DNA of 64,000 nucleotides from CBFGRV01 sp965651265 (GTDB lineage: Bacteria; Bacteroidota; Rhodothermia; Rhodothermales; VXPQ01), in contig CBFGRV010000013.1 in the NCBI GenBank assembly GCA_965651265.1, forward strand, positions 11,518 to 75,517, read 5' to 3'. Positions 63,541 through 64,000 of this stretch are shown one piece after another. The stretch's first letter is position 1; every line of letters begins with the position of its first letter. Under the pieces are notes generated by a model. The model was not told the DNA's origin. It searched no databases and was given only the letters and a program-made list of their open reading frames with translations. A program made the translations under genes and the position numbers.

Positions 63541-64000
63541 GCGCGGACGGTGGGGTAATAGGCATCCAGAAGCGCTTTTCCGGCATCGGGGCCCATCACA
63601 GACAACGTGGTGGCGAGCGCATCCGTCAGCATGGCCCGATCGGCAATCACGGTGACTGCTATTCCGCCGGTCAGACCTCTTCCTGTGCGCGGATCTACCA
63701 CGTGCGAATATCGCGAACCATCGATTTCCACGAATTGCTGCGTGTCGCCCGAGACGGATACGGCGCCATTAGTGATGGTGACCTCTTGATCCGCAGCATC
63801 TAGCAGTGGGACGAGAACGCACCATCCGTCGCTATTCGGAGGCGGATCTCCCGCGGCGATGTCTCCACCAAACTCGATCAGCGCCCGGGTCACGCCATAG
63901 GCACGTAAGACGGCCAGGGCTTCGTCCGCCGCATATCCTTTCGCAATCCCGCCCAAGTCAAGGCGCATCCCATCGGCGCCGAGCCTCACGGACTGATTCG
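63516..64000 (-). CDS. apbE: FAD:protein FMN transferase (ApbE family), 5' end outside window
   Basis: The C-terminal 161 or so codons are visible; a GTG at 63989 is not the true start because the frame runs to the window edge. The family text is clear: RLDLGGIAKGYAADEALAVL, ALIEFGGDIAAGD, SVSGDTQQFVEIDGSRYSHVVDPRTGRGL, and TDALATTLSVMGPDAGKALL. ApbE covalently attaches FMN to Thr residues of periplasmic or membrane flavoproteins (for example NqrB/C, RnfG, NosR). Its target is not in the window. Whether it relates to the nos-type genes at the left edge is unknown. It converges on the DUF4249-like gene with a 25-base overlap. Confidence 0.92.
   Translation of the reverse strand, partial: NQSVRLGADGMRLDLGGIAKGYAADEALAVLRAYGVTRALIEFGGDIAAGDPPPNSDGWCVLVPLLDAADQEVTITNGAVSVSGDTQQFVEIDGSRYSHVVDPRTGRGLTGGIAVTVIADRAMLTDALATTLSVMGPDAGKALLDAYYPTVRAYFRLPPE

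Noticed and set aside
1..64000. tRNA, rRNA, CRISPR, insertion sequence or prophage
   Set aside because: Reading for tRNA arms, repeat-spacer structure, transposase or integrase motifs and att-like duplications gave nothing convincing; a covariance-model search would be decisive for small RNAs.

Overview
The window looks like a GC-rich chromosome segment from a Gram-negative bacterium of the Bacteroidota/Rhodothermota (FCB) type, probably close to the Rhodothermia or Balneolia. The signs are three TonB-dependent receptors with CarboxypepD_reg-like N-termini, two PorV/PorQ-family barrels, secreted proteins ending in the type IX secretion (T9SS) sorting module (YPNPFNPSTTISYTLP type), many lipoproteins, an SDR-type threonine dehydrogenase, and mostly weak Shine-Dalgarno sequences. 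No rRNA, tRNA, CRISPR array, transposase or phage gene was recognised. The species is an inference from gene content only.

Layout. (1) 1-2115: the end of a nos-type (nitrous oxide reductase maturation) cluster, with a NosF-like ATPase and NosY-like permease, facing a DUF411 metal-binding protein. (2) 2116-17711: a sugar-utilisation locus. A LacI-family regulator faces a minus-strand series: GH172 (DUF2961) protein, a 1621-residue glycosidase fusion with a degenerate FGE-like tail, an MGH1/GH63-like glycosidase, an M1-type metallopeptidase, then a Na+/sugar symporter and galactokinase. Nearly identical palindromes lie before lacI and before the symporter, and a related one lies before the GH172 gene, so one regulon is likely. 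(3) 17712-32817: a plus-strand envelope cluster with a LamG/T9SS protein, two lipoproteins, a TonB receptor, a secreted Fn3 protein, a PorV-like barrel, a HEXXH/CBM9-like T9SS protein and a PQQ-dehydrogenase-like T9SS protein. (4) 33013-36681: a threonine-to-glycine operon (tdh, kbl, APC permease). (5) 36861-37148: a cold-shock protein with a structured leader and a clear terminator. (6) 37550-44746: a second TonB receptor / secreted Fn3 protein / PorV triplet, ending at a terminator. (7) 44756-63540: a region dominated by CRTAC1-family proteins (FG-GAP/VCBS repeats plus an ASPIC/UnbV tail). It holds a degenerate SCO1-CRTAC1 fusion, a convergent double-unit giant, and a tightly packed plus-strand operon of a serine-less alpha/beta-hydrolase, three CRTAC1 lipoproteins, two TPR lipoproteins, a TonB receptor and a DUF4249-like lipoprotein. 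(8) 63516-64000: the C-terminal part of an ApbE flavin transferase, cut by the window edge.

Most of the coding capacity is therefore devoted to the outer membrane, periplasm and cell surface: binding, cutting and importing polymers, with cytoplasmic galactose and threonine catabolism. The best candidate for an undescribed system is the eight-gene CRTAC1-TPR-TonB receptor operon at 51249-63540. Other notable items are the paralogous receptor/Fn3/PorV triplets and the LacI-controlled locus with the trimodular enzyme.
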